NCBI GenBank assembly: GCA_902470035.1
Contig: CABREZ010000037.1
Span: 1 to 12,590, forward strand
DNA: 12,590 bases
Reading direction: 5' to 3'
DNA from: an uncultured Streptococcus sp.
GTDB lineage: Bacteria; Bacillota; Bacilli; Lactobacillales; Streptococcaceae
Made by a program: the position numbers and the translations under genes. Of this stretch, positions 1-7,247 are shown piece after piece. Numbering within the stretch: position 1 is the stretch's first letter; every line of letters starts with the position of its first letter. The notes beneath the pieces were generated by a model. It had not been told where the DNA came from and did no database searches. It saw nothing but the letters and a program-made list of their open reading frames with translations.

Positions 1-255
1 GCACAAAATACCTACCGTGAAATCTCAAGCTGTTCCAATACAGAAGATTTCCAAGCCCGTCGTGCCCAAATCCGTTACCGTGATGAAGCAGATGGCAAGG
101 TAAAACTCCTTCACACTTTGAACGGTTCTGGATTGGCTGTTGGACGCACCGTCGCTGCTATTCTAGAAAACTATCAAAATGAAGATGGTTCTGTAACCAT
201 TCCTGAAGTTCTTCGTCCATATATGGGTGGCGCTGAAGTCATCGCAGCAAAATAA
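1..255 (+). CDS. serS: Seryl-tRNA synthetase, C-terminal end (partial, 5' end outside window)
   Basis: An open frame runs from base 1 to a TAA at 253-255, giving 84 residues without a start. The sequence contains REISSCSN, then FQARRAQIRYR, then LHTLNGSGLAVGRTVAAILENYQ and a terminal IPEVLRPYMGG. These are the class II synthetase motif 2/3 region and tail of SerRS: the REISSCSN stretch, and motif 3 with GSGLAVGR, whose arginine contacts ATP. The enzyme charges tRNA-Ser in the cytoplasm and can also serve selenocysteine tRNA in organisms that have it. Only the last fifth or so of the usual roughly 425 residues is present; the truncation is the window edge, not a mutation. It is convergent with accA, and the hairpin at 261-297 lies between them. 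Confidence 0.96.
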   Translation, partial: AQNTYREISSCSNTEDFQARRAQIRYRDEADGKVKLLHTLNGSGLAVGRTVAAILENYQNEDGSVTIPEVLRPYMGGAEVIAAK

Positions 256-260
256 AACTC

Positions 261-297
261 AAAAAACTGAGTCTTGCATCTGCAAGCTCAGTTTTTT
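261..297. terminator. Bidirectional intrinsic terminator between serS and accA
   Basis: AAAAAACTGAG at 261-271 pairs exactly with CTCAGTTTTTT at 287-297. The interior CTTGCA (273-278) and TGCAAG (281-286) extend the stem past one unpaired T. Each strand has an A tract before and a T tract after the stem, so it should stop transcription from both serS (+) and the fatty-acid operon (-). The right arm overlaps the accA stop codon at 296-298. Confidence 0.9.
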
Positions 298-1066
298 AAT
301 ATTTACGAAAACGTTGGTAACGTTGCTCTAGAAGTTCTTCGAGAGGCAAGGCTTGTAGCTCCTTCAATTCTGCTTGGATTTCCTTCTTCACTTGAGCTAG
401 TAATTCACCATTAGAGAAACCATGCTCCGGAATCACCTTGTCCACAATATCCATATTTAACAACTCATGCGAAGTAATCTTCATCAATTCAGCGGCTTCC
501 ATAGCACGGCTTCCATCTTTCCATAGAATAGAAGCAAATCCTTCTGGACTCAAGACGGCATAGATGGAGTTCTCCAACATCCAGACCTTATCTGCAACAC
601 CAAGAGCTAAGGCACCACCTGATCCCCCTTCTCCGATAATAATCGCGATAATCGGAACTTTTAAGTCACTCATTTCCATGAGGTTGCGGGCAATAGCCTC
701 ACCCTGTCCCCGTTCTTCAGCACCAACACCCGGATAAGCACCTGCGGTATTGATGAAGGTTACTACTGGACGACCAAACTTCTCAGCCTGTTTCATCAGA
801 CGCAAGGCTTTTCGATAGCCTTCTGGATGGGGTTGGCCAAAGTTTCGACTGAGGTTGTCCTGAAGATTCTTTCCTTTTTGAATCCCGACAACCGTTACCG
901 CTTGATCCCCTAACCAGCCAATTCCACCAATGACTGCACCATCATCTCGGAAATTCCGATCTCCATGCAATTCGATAAAGTTATCAAAAATTCCATGAGC
1001 ATAATCGAGAGCTGTCAAACGTCCTTGGTCACGAGCTTCTTTAATAATTTGTGTTATTCTTGTCAT
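296..1066 (-). CDS. accA: Acetyl-CoA carboxylase carboxyltransferase, alpha subunit
   Basis: The 256-residue protein is one half of the carboxyltransferase that moves CO2 from biotinylated AccB to acetyl-CoA, making malonyl-CoA, the committed step of fatty-acid synthesis. Visible signatures are GDRNFRDDGAVIGGIG near residues 35-50, FGQPHPEGYRKALRLM around 76-91, INTAGAYPGVGAEERGQGEAIA around 105-125 and the oxyanion-forming GEGGSGGALALG near 144-156. This is the crotonase-fold carboxyltransferase core. It is shorter than the roughly 320-residue E. coli protein because the N-terminal extension is reduced, as is usual in streptococci. The ATG overlaps the accD stop by one base (TAATG). Its ribosome site GGAGGG (1072-1077) lies in the last accD codons, so translation is probably coupled to give the equal AccA:AccD ratio the complex needs. 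It is the last gene of the operon. Confidence 0.98.
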   Translation of the reverse strand: MTRITQIIKEARDQGRLTALDYAHGIFDNFIELHGDRNFRDDGAVIGGIGWLGDQAVTVVGIQKGKNLQDNLSRNFGQPHPEGYRKALRLMKQAEKFGRPVVTFINTAGAYPGVGAEERGQGEAIARNLMEMSDLKVPIIAIIIGEGGSGGALALGVADKVWMLENSIYAVLSPEGFASILWKDGSRAMEAAELMKITSHELLNMDIVDKVIPEHGFSNGELLAQVKKEIQAELKELQALPLEELLEQRYQRFRKY

Positions 1067-1926
1067 TACTTCCCTCCATGAAAGGCTAACAAGTCTGCGA
1101 TTGTTGAACTCATCTCACTACGTTGGACAATCACATCCACAAAGCCATGCTCCTGCAAAAATTCAGCCTTTTGGAAATTATCCGGCAACTGTTCTCTTAC
1201 GGTAGACTCGATAACCCGTCGACCTGCAAATCCCACAAGGGCTTGACTCTCTGCAATGATAATATCTCCTTCCATTGCAAATGACGCTGTTACCCCTCCT
1301 GTTGTTGGGTCTGTTAGAACAGTCAGATAAAACAAGCCTGCTTTTGAGTGTCTTTGAACAGCTGCTGAGATTTTAGCCATCTGCATCAAACTGACGATTC
1401 CTTCTTGCATCCGAGCTCCACCAGAAGCTGTAAAGAGCACGACTGGGAGCTTTTCTTCTGTTGCCAATTCAAATAGGCGTGTAATCTTTTCACCGACCAC
1501 AGAGCCCATAGAAGCCATGATAAAATTGGAATCCATAATACCAAGAGCCACTTGATGGCCCCCAATCTTTGCAGTTCCTGTTAAAACAGCCTCATCAAGT
1601 CCTGTCAATTCACGGACAGTCGCCAATTTCTTCTTGTAGTTTGGAAACTTAAGCGGGTCCTTGGTCTCAATACCCGTAAACAGTTCAATAAAGCTTCCTG
1701 GATCAATCGTTAATTGAAGTCGCTCTACCGCAGAAATACGGAAGGTATAACCACACTTAGGACACAGACGTTCACTTCCTAGATCCTTTTGGTAAATCGT
1801 ATGTTTACAGCCCGGACATTGAGAAAACAACTCATCTGGAACTTCTGGTTTCGGCTGAGGTGCTTCAATGGCCGACCGATTGGGATTAATTCGAATGTAC
1901 TTATCTTTTTTAGAAAATAAAGCCAT
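1066..1926 (-). CDS. accD: Acetyl-CoA carboxylase carboxyltransferase, beta subunit (zinc-ribbon)
   Basis: The 286-residue partner of AccA starts MALFSKKDKYIRINPNR. A four-cysteine zinc ribbon is visible: CPGC at 37-40 and CPKC at 55-58. The carboxyltransferase core follows, with ALGIMDSNFIMASMGSVVGEK, LFTASGGARMQEG, DPTTGGVTASFAMEGD and VGFAGRRVIE. I chose the ATG at 1926 because AAGGAG lies 6 bases before it and the N-terminus then matches the streptococcal family length. The frame stays open 16 codons further to an ATG at 1974, but that start has only AAGGA abutting it and would translate through a strong hairpin. The stop overlaps the accA start (TAATG). An 88-base gap separates the gene from accC, the longest gap in the acc half of the cluster. 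Confidence 0.97.
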   Translation of the reverse strand: MALFSKKDKYIRINPNRSAIEAPQPKPEVPDELFSQCPGCKHTIYQKDLGSERLCPKCGYTFRISAVERLQLTIDPGSFIELFTGIETKDPLKFPNYKKKLATVRELTGLDEAVLTGTAKIGGHQVALGIMDSNFIMASMGSVVGEKITRLFELATEEKLPVVLFTASGGARMQEGIVSLMQMAKISAAVQRHSKAGLFYLTVLTDPTTGGVTASFAMEGDIIIAESQALVGFAGRRVIESTVREQLPDNFQKAEFLQEHGFVDVIVQRSEMSSTIADLLAFHGGK

Positions 1927-1932
1927 CAACTT

Positions 1933-1938
1933 CTCCTT
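1933..1938 (-). promoter_or_regulatory. Shine-Dalgarno site fixing the accD start
   Basis: The - strand reads AAGGAG followed by AAGTTG and ATG at 1926. The 6-base spacing favours this start over the upstream in-frame ATG at 1974. Confidence 0.85.
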
Positions 1939-1949
1939 ACTTGGTAAAA

Positions 1950-2009
1950 GAACTTTGTAATTGTGCGCGTTCATTCCTTGTGAAAATGAATCTCACATTT
2001 ACAAAGTTC
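1950..2009 (-). other. 60-nt long hairpin in the accC-accD intergenic RNA
   Basis: A perfect 11-bp inverted repeat pairs GAACTTTGTAA (1950-1960) with TTACAAAGTTC (1999-2009). After one T-T mismatch, TGTG (1962-1965) pairs with CACA (1994-1997). After an internal loop, TTCATT (1970-1975) pairs with AATGAA (1985-1990) around a 9-base loop. On the transcript the stem begins 5 bases after the accC stop and ends 23 bases before the accD ATG. Only four U residues follow, so it is at best a weak terminator. RNA processing, stabilisation of the 3' end of accC mRNA, or attenuation of accDA are all possible. The function is inferred; the pairing is visible. Confidence 0.75.
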
Positions 2010-2014
2010 AATGT

Positions 2015-3382
2015 TTATTGATTTTTCTGATAATTTGGTAAAAATTTTTCCATCAGGAAGGCGGTATCGTAATCACCAGCAATCACATTCGAATCTGAAA
2101 TCAAATCCAATTGGAAATCACTGTTGGTCATTACACCGTCAATTTCCAACTCATAGAGGGCGCGTTGCATCTTCATCAAGGCATCGAAACGATTCTCTCC
2201 ATGGACAATGATTTTGGCAATCATACTATCATAGTAAGGTGGAATCGTATAGCCCGGGTAGACAGCAGAATCCACGCGCAAGCCAACTCCTCCACTTGGA
2301 AGGTAGAGATTGGTGATCTTTCCTGGGCTTGGTGCAAAGTTAAAGGCAGGATTTTCCGCATTGATCCGGCATTCAATCGCATGACCAGAAATTTGAATAT
2401 CTTCTTGACGAACAGACAATTCTTGCCCAGCAGCAATCTTAATTTGCTCTTTCACGATATCAATTCCTGTGACAAATTCTGTCACGGGATGCTCAACTTG
2501 AACCCGAGTATTCATCTCCATGAAGTAAAATTCGCCTTTTCCTTCATCGTAAAGAAATTCGATTGTCCCAGCATTTTCATAGCCAACAGATTCGGCTGCG
2601 CGGACGGCAGCAGAGCCAATTTGATCTCGAATCGTCTTACCGATTGCTACGGACGGAGATTCTTCGAGAACCTTTTGGTTGTTTCTCTGAAGCGAACAAT
2701 CCCGCTCACCTAAATGAACCACATGTCCAAATTGGTCAGCCAAGATTTGAACCTCAATATGACGAGCCGGGTAGATGACGCGCTCTAGATACATGGCTCC
2801 ATTACCAAAGGCCGCCTTAGCTTCTGTCGAAGCAGATTCAAAAGCGGGAACTAGGTCTTCTGCCCGTTCTACTTTACGGATTCCTTTACCGCCACCTCCA
2901 GCTGATGCCTTCAGCATAACAGGATAGCCAATCCGATCGGCAACTTCCAAGGCTTCTTCAGCTGTATGAACTTCACCATCCGATCCTGGAATAACAGGCA
3001 CACCTGCTTTGATCATTTGTGCTCGGGCATTAATTTTATCACCCATCATATCCATAACAGATCCTGATGGTCCGATAAACTTAATTCCGACTTCTTCACA
3101 CATGGTGGCAAACTTCGAATTTTCACTCAAAAATCCAAATCCTGGGTGAATAGCTTCTGATCCAGTCAAAACAGCTGCAGATAAAACAGCATTCATGTTC
3201 AAATAAGAATCGGTTGACTTGGCAGGCCCAATACAAACTGCTTCATCCGCTAGTAAGGTATGCAAGGCTTCCTTATCAGCCGTTGAATAGACAGCGACTG
3301 TTTCAATTCCTAATTCGCGAGCAGCTCGAATAATCCGGACTGCAATTTCACCACGATTCGCGATTAAAATTTTTCGGAACAT
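2015..3382 (-). CDS. accC: Biotin carboxylase subunit of acetyl-CoA carboxylase
   Basis: The 455-residue enzyme carboxylates the biotin on AccB using ATP and bicarbonate. It starts MFRKILIANRGEIAVRIIRA, the typical biotin-carboxylase N-terminal domain, followed by AIHPGFGFLSEN near 78-89. The ATP-grasp region holds the lysines K116 (GDKINAR) and K159 (MLKAS), the glycine-rich loop GGGGKG at 162-167, and EMNTRVQVEH at 289-298, with metal-binding E289 and catalytic R293. The C-terminal domain contains GHAIECRINAEN. The frame is open 9 codons upstream to 3409, inside fabZ, but the AGGGAGG site only 5 bases before 3382 and the family length of about 455 fix the start. Its ribosome site overlaps the fabZ stop, suggesting coupling. 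Confidence 0.98.
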   Translation of the reverse strand: MFRKILIANRGEIAVRIIRAARELGIETVAVYSTADKEALHTLLADEAVCIGPAKSTDSYLNMNAVLSAAVLTGSEAIHPGFGFLSENSKFATMCEEVGIKFIGPSGSVMDMMGDKINARAQMIKAGVPVIPGSDGEVHTAEEALEVADRIGYPVMLKASAGGGGKGIRKVERAEDLVPAFESASTEAKAAFGNGAMYLERVIYPARHIEVQILADQFGHVVHLGERDCSLQRNNQKVLEESPSVAIGKTIRDQIGSAAVRAAESVGYENAGTIEFLYDEGKGEFYFMEMNTRVQVEHPVTEFVTGIDIVKEQIKIAAGQELSVRQEDIQISGHAIECRINAENPAFNFAPSPGKITNLYLPSGGVGLRVDSAVYPGYTIPPYYDSMIAKIIVHGENRFDALMKMQRALYELEIDGVMTNSDFQLDLISDSNVIAGDYDTAFLMEKFLPNYQKNQ

Positions 3383-3387
3383 AGAAA

Positions 3388-3394
3388 CCTCCCT
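3388..3394 (-). promoter_or_regulatory. Shine-Dalgarno site fixing the accC start
   Basis: AGGGAGG on the - strand lies 5 bases before the ATG at 3382. Its first two bases (AG) are the last two of the fabZ TAG stop (3393-3395). A start at 3409 has no such site. Confidence 0.85.
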
Positions 3395-3815
3395 AGTTAC
3401 CAATTGCAAATGTTAAGGTCCCGCTAGCAGCTAATTTCCCATCGACTTCCGCTTTTGCTTCCACGACCGCAATCGAACCACGACGCTTGACAAAGGTAGC
3501 CGTCATCACGAGCTGATCTCCCGGAACGACTTGTTTTTTAAATTTAACCTTATCCATTCCAGCATAAAAAACTAATTTCCCTTTATTTTCTGGTTTGGAT
3601 AATTCTAAGACACCGGCAGTTTGTGCCAAAGCTTCCATGATGAGAACACCTGGCATAACTGGGTAGCTTGGAAAGTGCCCATTAAAGAAAGGCTCATTGA
3701 TCGTCACATTCTTGATGGCTACAATCGTATCCTCACTTGTTTCGAGGACTCGATCCACCAATAACATAGGGTAACGGTGTGGAAGAGCTTCTTTAATAGC
3801 TTGAATATCGATCAT
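3393..3815 (-). CDS. fabZ: (3R)-hydroxyacyl-ACP dehydratase FabZ
   Basis: The 140-residue hot-dog-fold enzyme removes water from 3-hydroxyacyl-ACP to give trans-2-enoyl-ACP in each elongation round. LPHRYPMLLVDRV lies at 11-23. FFNGHFPSYPVMPG carries the catalytic histidine H47, and the paired acidic residue is E61 in IMEALAQTAG. The length is standard. No FabA-type isomerase is present in the window, so in this locus FabZ only dehydrates and the double-bond shift is left to FabM. The start ATG overlaps the accB stop in an ATGA junction, a sign of translational coupling. The position between accB and accC is typical of streptococci, with a fab gene inside the acc block. Confidence 0.98.
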   Translation of the reverse strand: MIDIQAIKEALPHRYPMLLVDRVLETSEDTIVAIKNVTINEPFFNGHFPSYPVMPGVLIMEALAQTAGVLELSKPENKGKLVFYAGMDKVKFKKQVVPGDQLVMTATFVKRRGSIAVVEAKAEVDGKLAASGTLTFAIGN

Positions 3816-4303
3816 TTAATCCGTACCAATCCTTTCCCAAACTCGACCATTTCTTCATTTGAAACAAGGATTTCAGTGACGATTCCATCTCTTGGCGCAG
3901 GAACTTCATTCATAACTTTCATTGCTTCAATAATTAATAAAGTTTGGCCTTTTGAAACGCTATCTCCAACCTGAACAAAAGCTGGTTTATCTGGACCTGA
4001 AGCTAAATAAGCTACACCAACAAGAGGACTTTCAACTACTTCCCCTTCTGCTGCTGCTACTGCTGGAGTCGCCTCTGGAGCTGGTGCAGAAGGTGCAACT
4101 GGTTCTTCTGCAAGAACAACAGGGCTCTCAACAGCAGGCGCCACTTCCTGAACTACAGGAGCTGGAGTAGCAGGTTGCGGACTAGCTACACTGCCAGTGT
4201 TTTTACTAAATGATAGCACATCCGTTGCATTTTGATAGCTAAATTCACGAAGACTAGATTGGTCAAATTGACTCATTAGGTCTTTAATCTCTTGAATATT
4301 CAC
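3812..4303 (-). CDS. accB: Biotin carboxyl carrier protein of acetyl-CoA carboxylase
   Basis: The 163-residue protein carries biotin between AccC and the AccAD carboxyltransferase. The N-terminal helix region (MNIQEIKDLMSQFDQSSLREF) is followed by a flexible Pro/Ala/Glu/Val-rich linker at about 40-90. The biotinyl domain runs from about 91 to 163, with the lysine acceptor K129 in IEAMKVMNE. Translation starts at a GTG (4301-4303), which matches the family N-terminus and is preceded by GGGAGGG with 5 bases spacing. The start lies one base after the fabF stop and the gene overlaps fabZ by four bases. The low-complexity linker makes the other frames look open. No biotin ligase gene lies in the window. 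Confidence 0.98.
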   Translation of the reverse strand: MNIQEIKDLMSQFDQSSLREFSYQNATDVLSFSKNTGSVASPQPATPAPVVQEVAPAVESPVVLAEEPVAPSAPAPEATPAVAAAEGEVVESPLVGVAYLASGPDKPAFVQVGDSVSKGQTLLIIEAMKVMNEVPAPRDGIVTEILVSNEEMVEFGKGLVRIK

Positions 4304-4304
4304 T

Positions 4305-5537
4305 TTATCCCTCCCAACGTTTAAAGGCTAAGACAGCATTGTGTCCTCCAAATCCAAATGTATTGGAAATAGCATAGGAAATCGGACGTTCTTGCCCTTC
4401 ACCAAAGATGACATTGGCTTCAATATAATCTGATAACTCTTGTGTTCCAGCAGTTTTTGGAACATATTGATGGCGAATTGCTTCAATTGTCGCAATAGCT
4501 TCAACTGCCCCTGCTGCCCCCAAGAGGTGACCTGTAAATGATTTTGTAGAAGATACTGGAACTTCTGTACCAAATACAGAAACGATTGCACCACTTTCTC
4601 CTTTTTCATTTGCTGGAGTAGAGGTTCCATGGGCGTTGACATAATCAACTTGAGCTGGTTCAATTTCTGCCTCATCCAAAGCCAACTTCATTGCCTTGAT
4701 AGCTCCTTGGCCTTCTGGATGTGGAGAAGTCATATGGTAGGCATCACAGGTATTTCCGTAGCCCACCACTTCAGCAAGAATGGTTGCACCACGTTTTTCA
4801 GCGTGTTCCAAATTTTCAAGTACCAACATTCCTGACCCTTCTCCCATTACAAACCCGTTCCGATCTTTATCAAATGGAATAGAAGCACGAGTTGGATCTT
4901 CTGTTGTTGAAAGAGCTGTCAAGGCTTGGAAACCGGCGATTGCAAATGGCGTAATAGAAGCTTCTGAACCACCTACCAACATCAAATCTTGGAAACCAAA
5001 TTTAATGGCACGGAAAGCATCCCCAATCGCATCATTGGAAGAAGCACAAGCAGTATTGATCGATTTACAGATTCCATTAGCTCCAAAACGCATCGCAACA
5101 TTACCAGATGCCATATTTGGCAAAGCTTTTGGAAGAGTCATTGGTTTGACACGTTTTGGCCCTTTTTCATGCAAACGAATCACTTGATCTTCGATTTCTT
5201 TAATACCACCAATACCAGAAGCAACAATGACACCAAAACGATCTTTATCGATAGCTTCTACATCTAAACCTGCATGATTAACAGCTTCTTGAGCTGCATA
5301 CAAGGCATATAAAGAGTAGTTGTCAAAGCGGTTTGTATCTTTTTTGATAAAGTACTTATCAAATGGGAAATCTTGAATTTCAGCTGCATTATGAACAGCA
5401 AAGTCACTGTGGTCAAATTTTGTAATCGGACCAATTCCAATCTTTCCTTCTTTTAAGCTATTCCAAAATTCTTCTGGAGTGTTCCCGATTGGAGATGTCA
5501 AACCATAGCCTGTTACAACAACACGATTTAATTTCAT
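4305..5537 (-). CDS. fabF: 3-oxoacyl-ACP synthase II (elongating condensing enzyme)
   Basis: The 410-residue thiolase-fold enzyme condenses malonyl-ACP with the growing acyl-ACP. The full Cys-His-His set is visible: C164 in NTACASSNDA, H303 in VNAHGTSTP and H337 in STKSFTGHLLGAAG. The C-terminal NTFGFGGHNAVL loop closes the active site. Only one FabF and no FabB is encoded here, so FabF must elongate both saturated and cis-unsaturated chains, and the ratio is set by competition between FabM and FabK. The ATG at 5537 follows an 18-base gap after fabG that contains AGAGGTAGG. The length is normal and all catalytic residues are present. Confidence 0.98.
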   Translation of the reverse strand: MKLNRVVVTGYGLTSPIGNTPEEFWNSLKEGKIGIGPITKFDHSDFAVHNAAEIQDFPFDKYFIKKDTNRFDNYSLYALYAAQEAVNHAGLDVEAIDKDRFGVIVASGIGGIKEIEDQVIRLHEKGPKRVKPMTLPKALPNMASGNVAMRFGANGICKSINTACASSNDAIGDAFRAIKFGFQDLMLVGGSEASITPFAIAGFQALTALSTTEDPTRASIPFDKDRNGFVMGEGSGMLVLENLEHAEKRGATILAEVVGYGNTCDAYHMTSPHPEGQGAIKAMKLALDEAEIEPAQVDYVNAHGTSTPANEKGESGAIVSVFGTEVPVSSTKSFTGHLLGAAGAVEAIATIEAIRHQYVPKTAGTQELSDYIEANVIFGEGQERPISYAISNTFGFGGHNAVLAFKRWEG

Positions 5538-5555
5538 TTCAAAACCTACCTCTTT

Positions 5556-6290
5556 TTATTGCATGGTTAAGCCACCGTCAATTGCGATGACTTGCCCTGT
5601 TAGATATTCTTGAGTTGCAAGAAAGACTGCAACATCTGCTACTTCTTCTGTATTTCCAAATCGTTTCATTGGAATTTGAGCGAGGGACATTTCTTTAATT
5701 TTTTCAGGAAGTCCTTCTGTCATATCAGACTCAATGAAGCCCGGCGCAATGACATTGACACGGACATTTCTACCAGCTACTTCACGTGCTACAGATTTAG
5801 AAAAACCAATCAAACCAGCTTTTGAGGCGGCATAGTTGGCTTGTCCAACATTTCCTGTCAGACCGACAACACTCGACATGTTAATGATAGCACCTTCACG
5901 TGCTTTGGTCATCGGTTTTAAGACTGATTGTGTCATATTAAAAGCACCGGTCAAATTCACCTTCAAGACTTGCTCGAAATCTTCTTCCGTCAATTTCAAC
6001 ATGAGCTTATCATTGGTAATACCAGCATTATTCACAAGAACATCAACTGATCCAAGTGCTTCAATCGCTTCCGCGACCATTCGCTTCGCTTCCCCAGCTT
6101 GAGATACATCCCCAGTAACGCCAACTACCTTCACACCGTATGAGGCAAATTCATCTACTAGGCCTGCTGGGAGCTCTCCACGACTATTTAAGACAATGTT
6201 GGCACCTTTTGACGCAAATTTATGCGCAATAGCCAATCCAATGCCTCGACTTGAGCCAGTAACAAATACATTTTTATTCTTCAGTTCCAT
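5556..6290 (-). CDS. fabG: 3-oxoacyl-ACP reductase FabG
   Basis: The 244-residue short-chain dehydrogenase reduces 3-oxoacyl-ACP to 3-hydroxyacyl-ACP with NADPH. The cofactor motif TGSSRGIG is at 11-18 and NNAG at 87-90. The catalytic set is N112 (VNLTGAF), S140 (NMSSVVG), Y153 and K157 (ANYAASKAG). The C-terminus EYLTGQVIAIDGGLTMQ is characteristic of FabG. The ATG at 6290 lies 12 bases after the fabD stop, with GAGGT four bases upstream of the start. Its neighbours fabD and fabF are the usual partners in this operon. SDR proteins are a large family, but the context and C-terminus make FabG nearly certain. Confidence 0.98.
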   Translation of the reverse strand: MELKNKNVFVTGSSRGIGLAIAHKFASKGANIVLNSRGELPAGLVDEFASYGVKVVGVTGDVSQAGEAKRMVAEAIEALGSVDVLVNNAGITNDKLMLKLTEEDFEQVLKVNLTGAFNMTQSVLKPMTKAREGAIINMSSVVGLTGNVGQANYAASKAGLIGFSKSVAREVAGRNVRVNVIAPGFIESDMTEGLPEKIKEMSLAQIPMKRFGNTEEVADVAVFLATQEYLTGQVIAIDGGLTMQ

Positions 6291-6302
6291 AGTTACCTCA
6301 TC

Positions 6303-7223
6303 TTATTCGTTCAGTAAGGCATCAAGGCTGGCTTGATCCTCAACATTTTTCGTTGGAAGAGTTTTATCAATTTTTTTCAAGAAACCAGTCAAAACCTTAC
6401 CTGGACCAATTTCAATCACTTCATCTACTCCAAACTCTTGAATCGTTGCAATCGAATCATAGAAACGAACGGGCTCCATCACCTGGCGAGCTAATAAAGC
6501 TTTGATTTCGTCTGATTTCATGATCTTTGCTTCTGTATTCCCAACCAAAGGCAAGCTAAAGTCCTTAAAAGTGACTTTCTCAAGTTCAGCCGCTAGTTTT
6601 TCACTAGCAGAAGCAAGTAAGGCCGTATGGAAAGGACCAGAGACATTCAGAGGAATCAACCGCTTTGCCCCTGCTTCTTGTAAGAGTTCAACTGCATAAT
6701 CCACAGCTTCAACCTCTCCACCAATCACAATTTGGCCAGGAGTATTGTAGTTAGCTGGTGTTACAACTCCCTTTTCAGAAGCCTGTTGACAGATTTCTTC
6801 AATCAAGGCAGGATCAGTATTCATGACAGCTACCATCTTTCCGCTTCCAGCGGGAGCAGCTGTTTCCATAAATTCCCCCCGCTTAGCTACCAAGGCGACC
6901 GCTTCTTCAAAAGAAAGAGCACCTGCAGCAACTAGAGCAGAATATTCTCCTAGAGAAAGACCTGCCACAATATCTGGTGTAATCCCTTTTTCTGCCAAGA
7001 GACGATAAATAGCCACTGAGGTTGTCAAAATAGCCGGTTGGGTATAGCGTGTTTGATTGAGCTTTTCTTCGTCAGAATCAATCAATTTTCGTAAATCATA
7101 ACCCAAAATCTGACTTGCGGTGTTAAAGGTTTCCTTGACAATTGGATAGGTTGCATACAAGTCACTAGCCATCCCCAATTTTTGAGCACCTTGACCAGCA
7201 AATAAGAAGGCACGTTTTGTCAC
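6303..7223 (-). CDS. fabD: Malonyl-CoA:ACP transacylase
   Basis: The 306-residue enzyme transfers malonyl from CoA to ACP, supplying extender units to FabH and FabF. It begins with MTKRAFLFAGQGAQ, whose Gln11 region forms the oxyanion hole. The nucleophile S90 is in GLSLGEYSA, R115 is in AKRGEFM to hold the malonyl carboxylate, and H199 in SGPFHTALL completes the dyad. The C-terminal VIEIGPGKVLTGF is also typical. The start is a GTG at 7221-7223, chosen because the N-terminus then matches family members exactly and AGGAAAGGAAG lies just before it. It sits 24 bases after fabK and 12 before fabG, with no promoter or terminator visible on either side. Confidence 0.98.
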   Translation of the reverse strand: MTKRAFLFAGQGAQKLGMASDLYATYPIVKETFNTASQILGYDLRKLIDSDEEKLNQTRYTQPAILTTSVAIYRLLAEKGITPDIVAGLSLGEYSALVAAGALSFEEAVALVAKRGEFMETAAPAGSGKMVAVMNTDPALIEEICQQASEKGVVTPANYNTPGQIVIGGEVEAVDYAVELLQEAGAKRLIPLNVSGPFHTALLASASEKLAAELEKVTFKDFSLPLVGNTEAKIMKSDEIKALLARQVMEPVRFYDSIATIQEFGVDEVIEIGPGKVLTGFLKKIDKTLPTKNVEDQASLDALLNE

Positions 7224-7247
7224 TGTTCTCTTCCTTTCCTTTACTTG

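Noticed and set aside
1927..1974. Sixteen-codon N-terminal extension of accD from the ATG at 1974
   Set aside because: Its ribosome site abuts the ATG, it would run through the intergenic hairpin, and the internal ATG at 1926 has AAGGAG at ideal spacing and the family N-terminus.
2111..2713. 200-codon + strand open frame antisense to accC
   Set aside because: It mirrors the codon pattern of accC on the other strand, has no ribosome site and no recognisable domain.
3383..3409. Nine-codon extension of accC into fabZ
   Set aside because: AGGGAGG stands just before the ATG at 3382, and MFRKILIANRGEIA is the normal start of biotin carboxylase.
3952..4170. Leu/Gln-rich + strand frame over the accB linker
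   Set aside because: It is the reverse complement of the Ala/Pro/Glu repeat-like linker; codon bias explains it.
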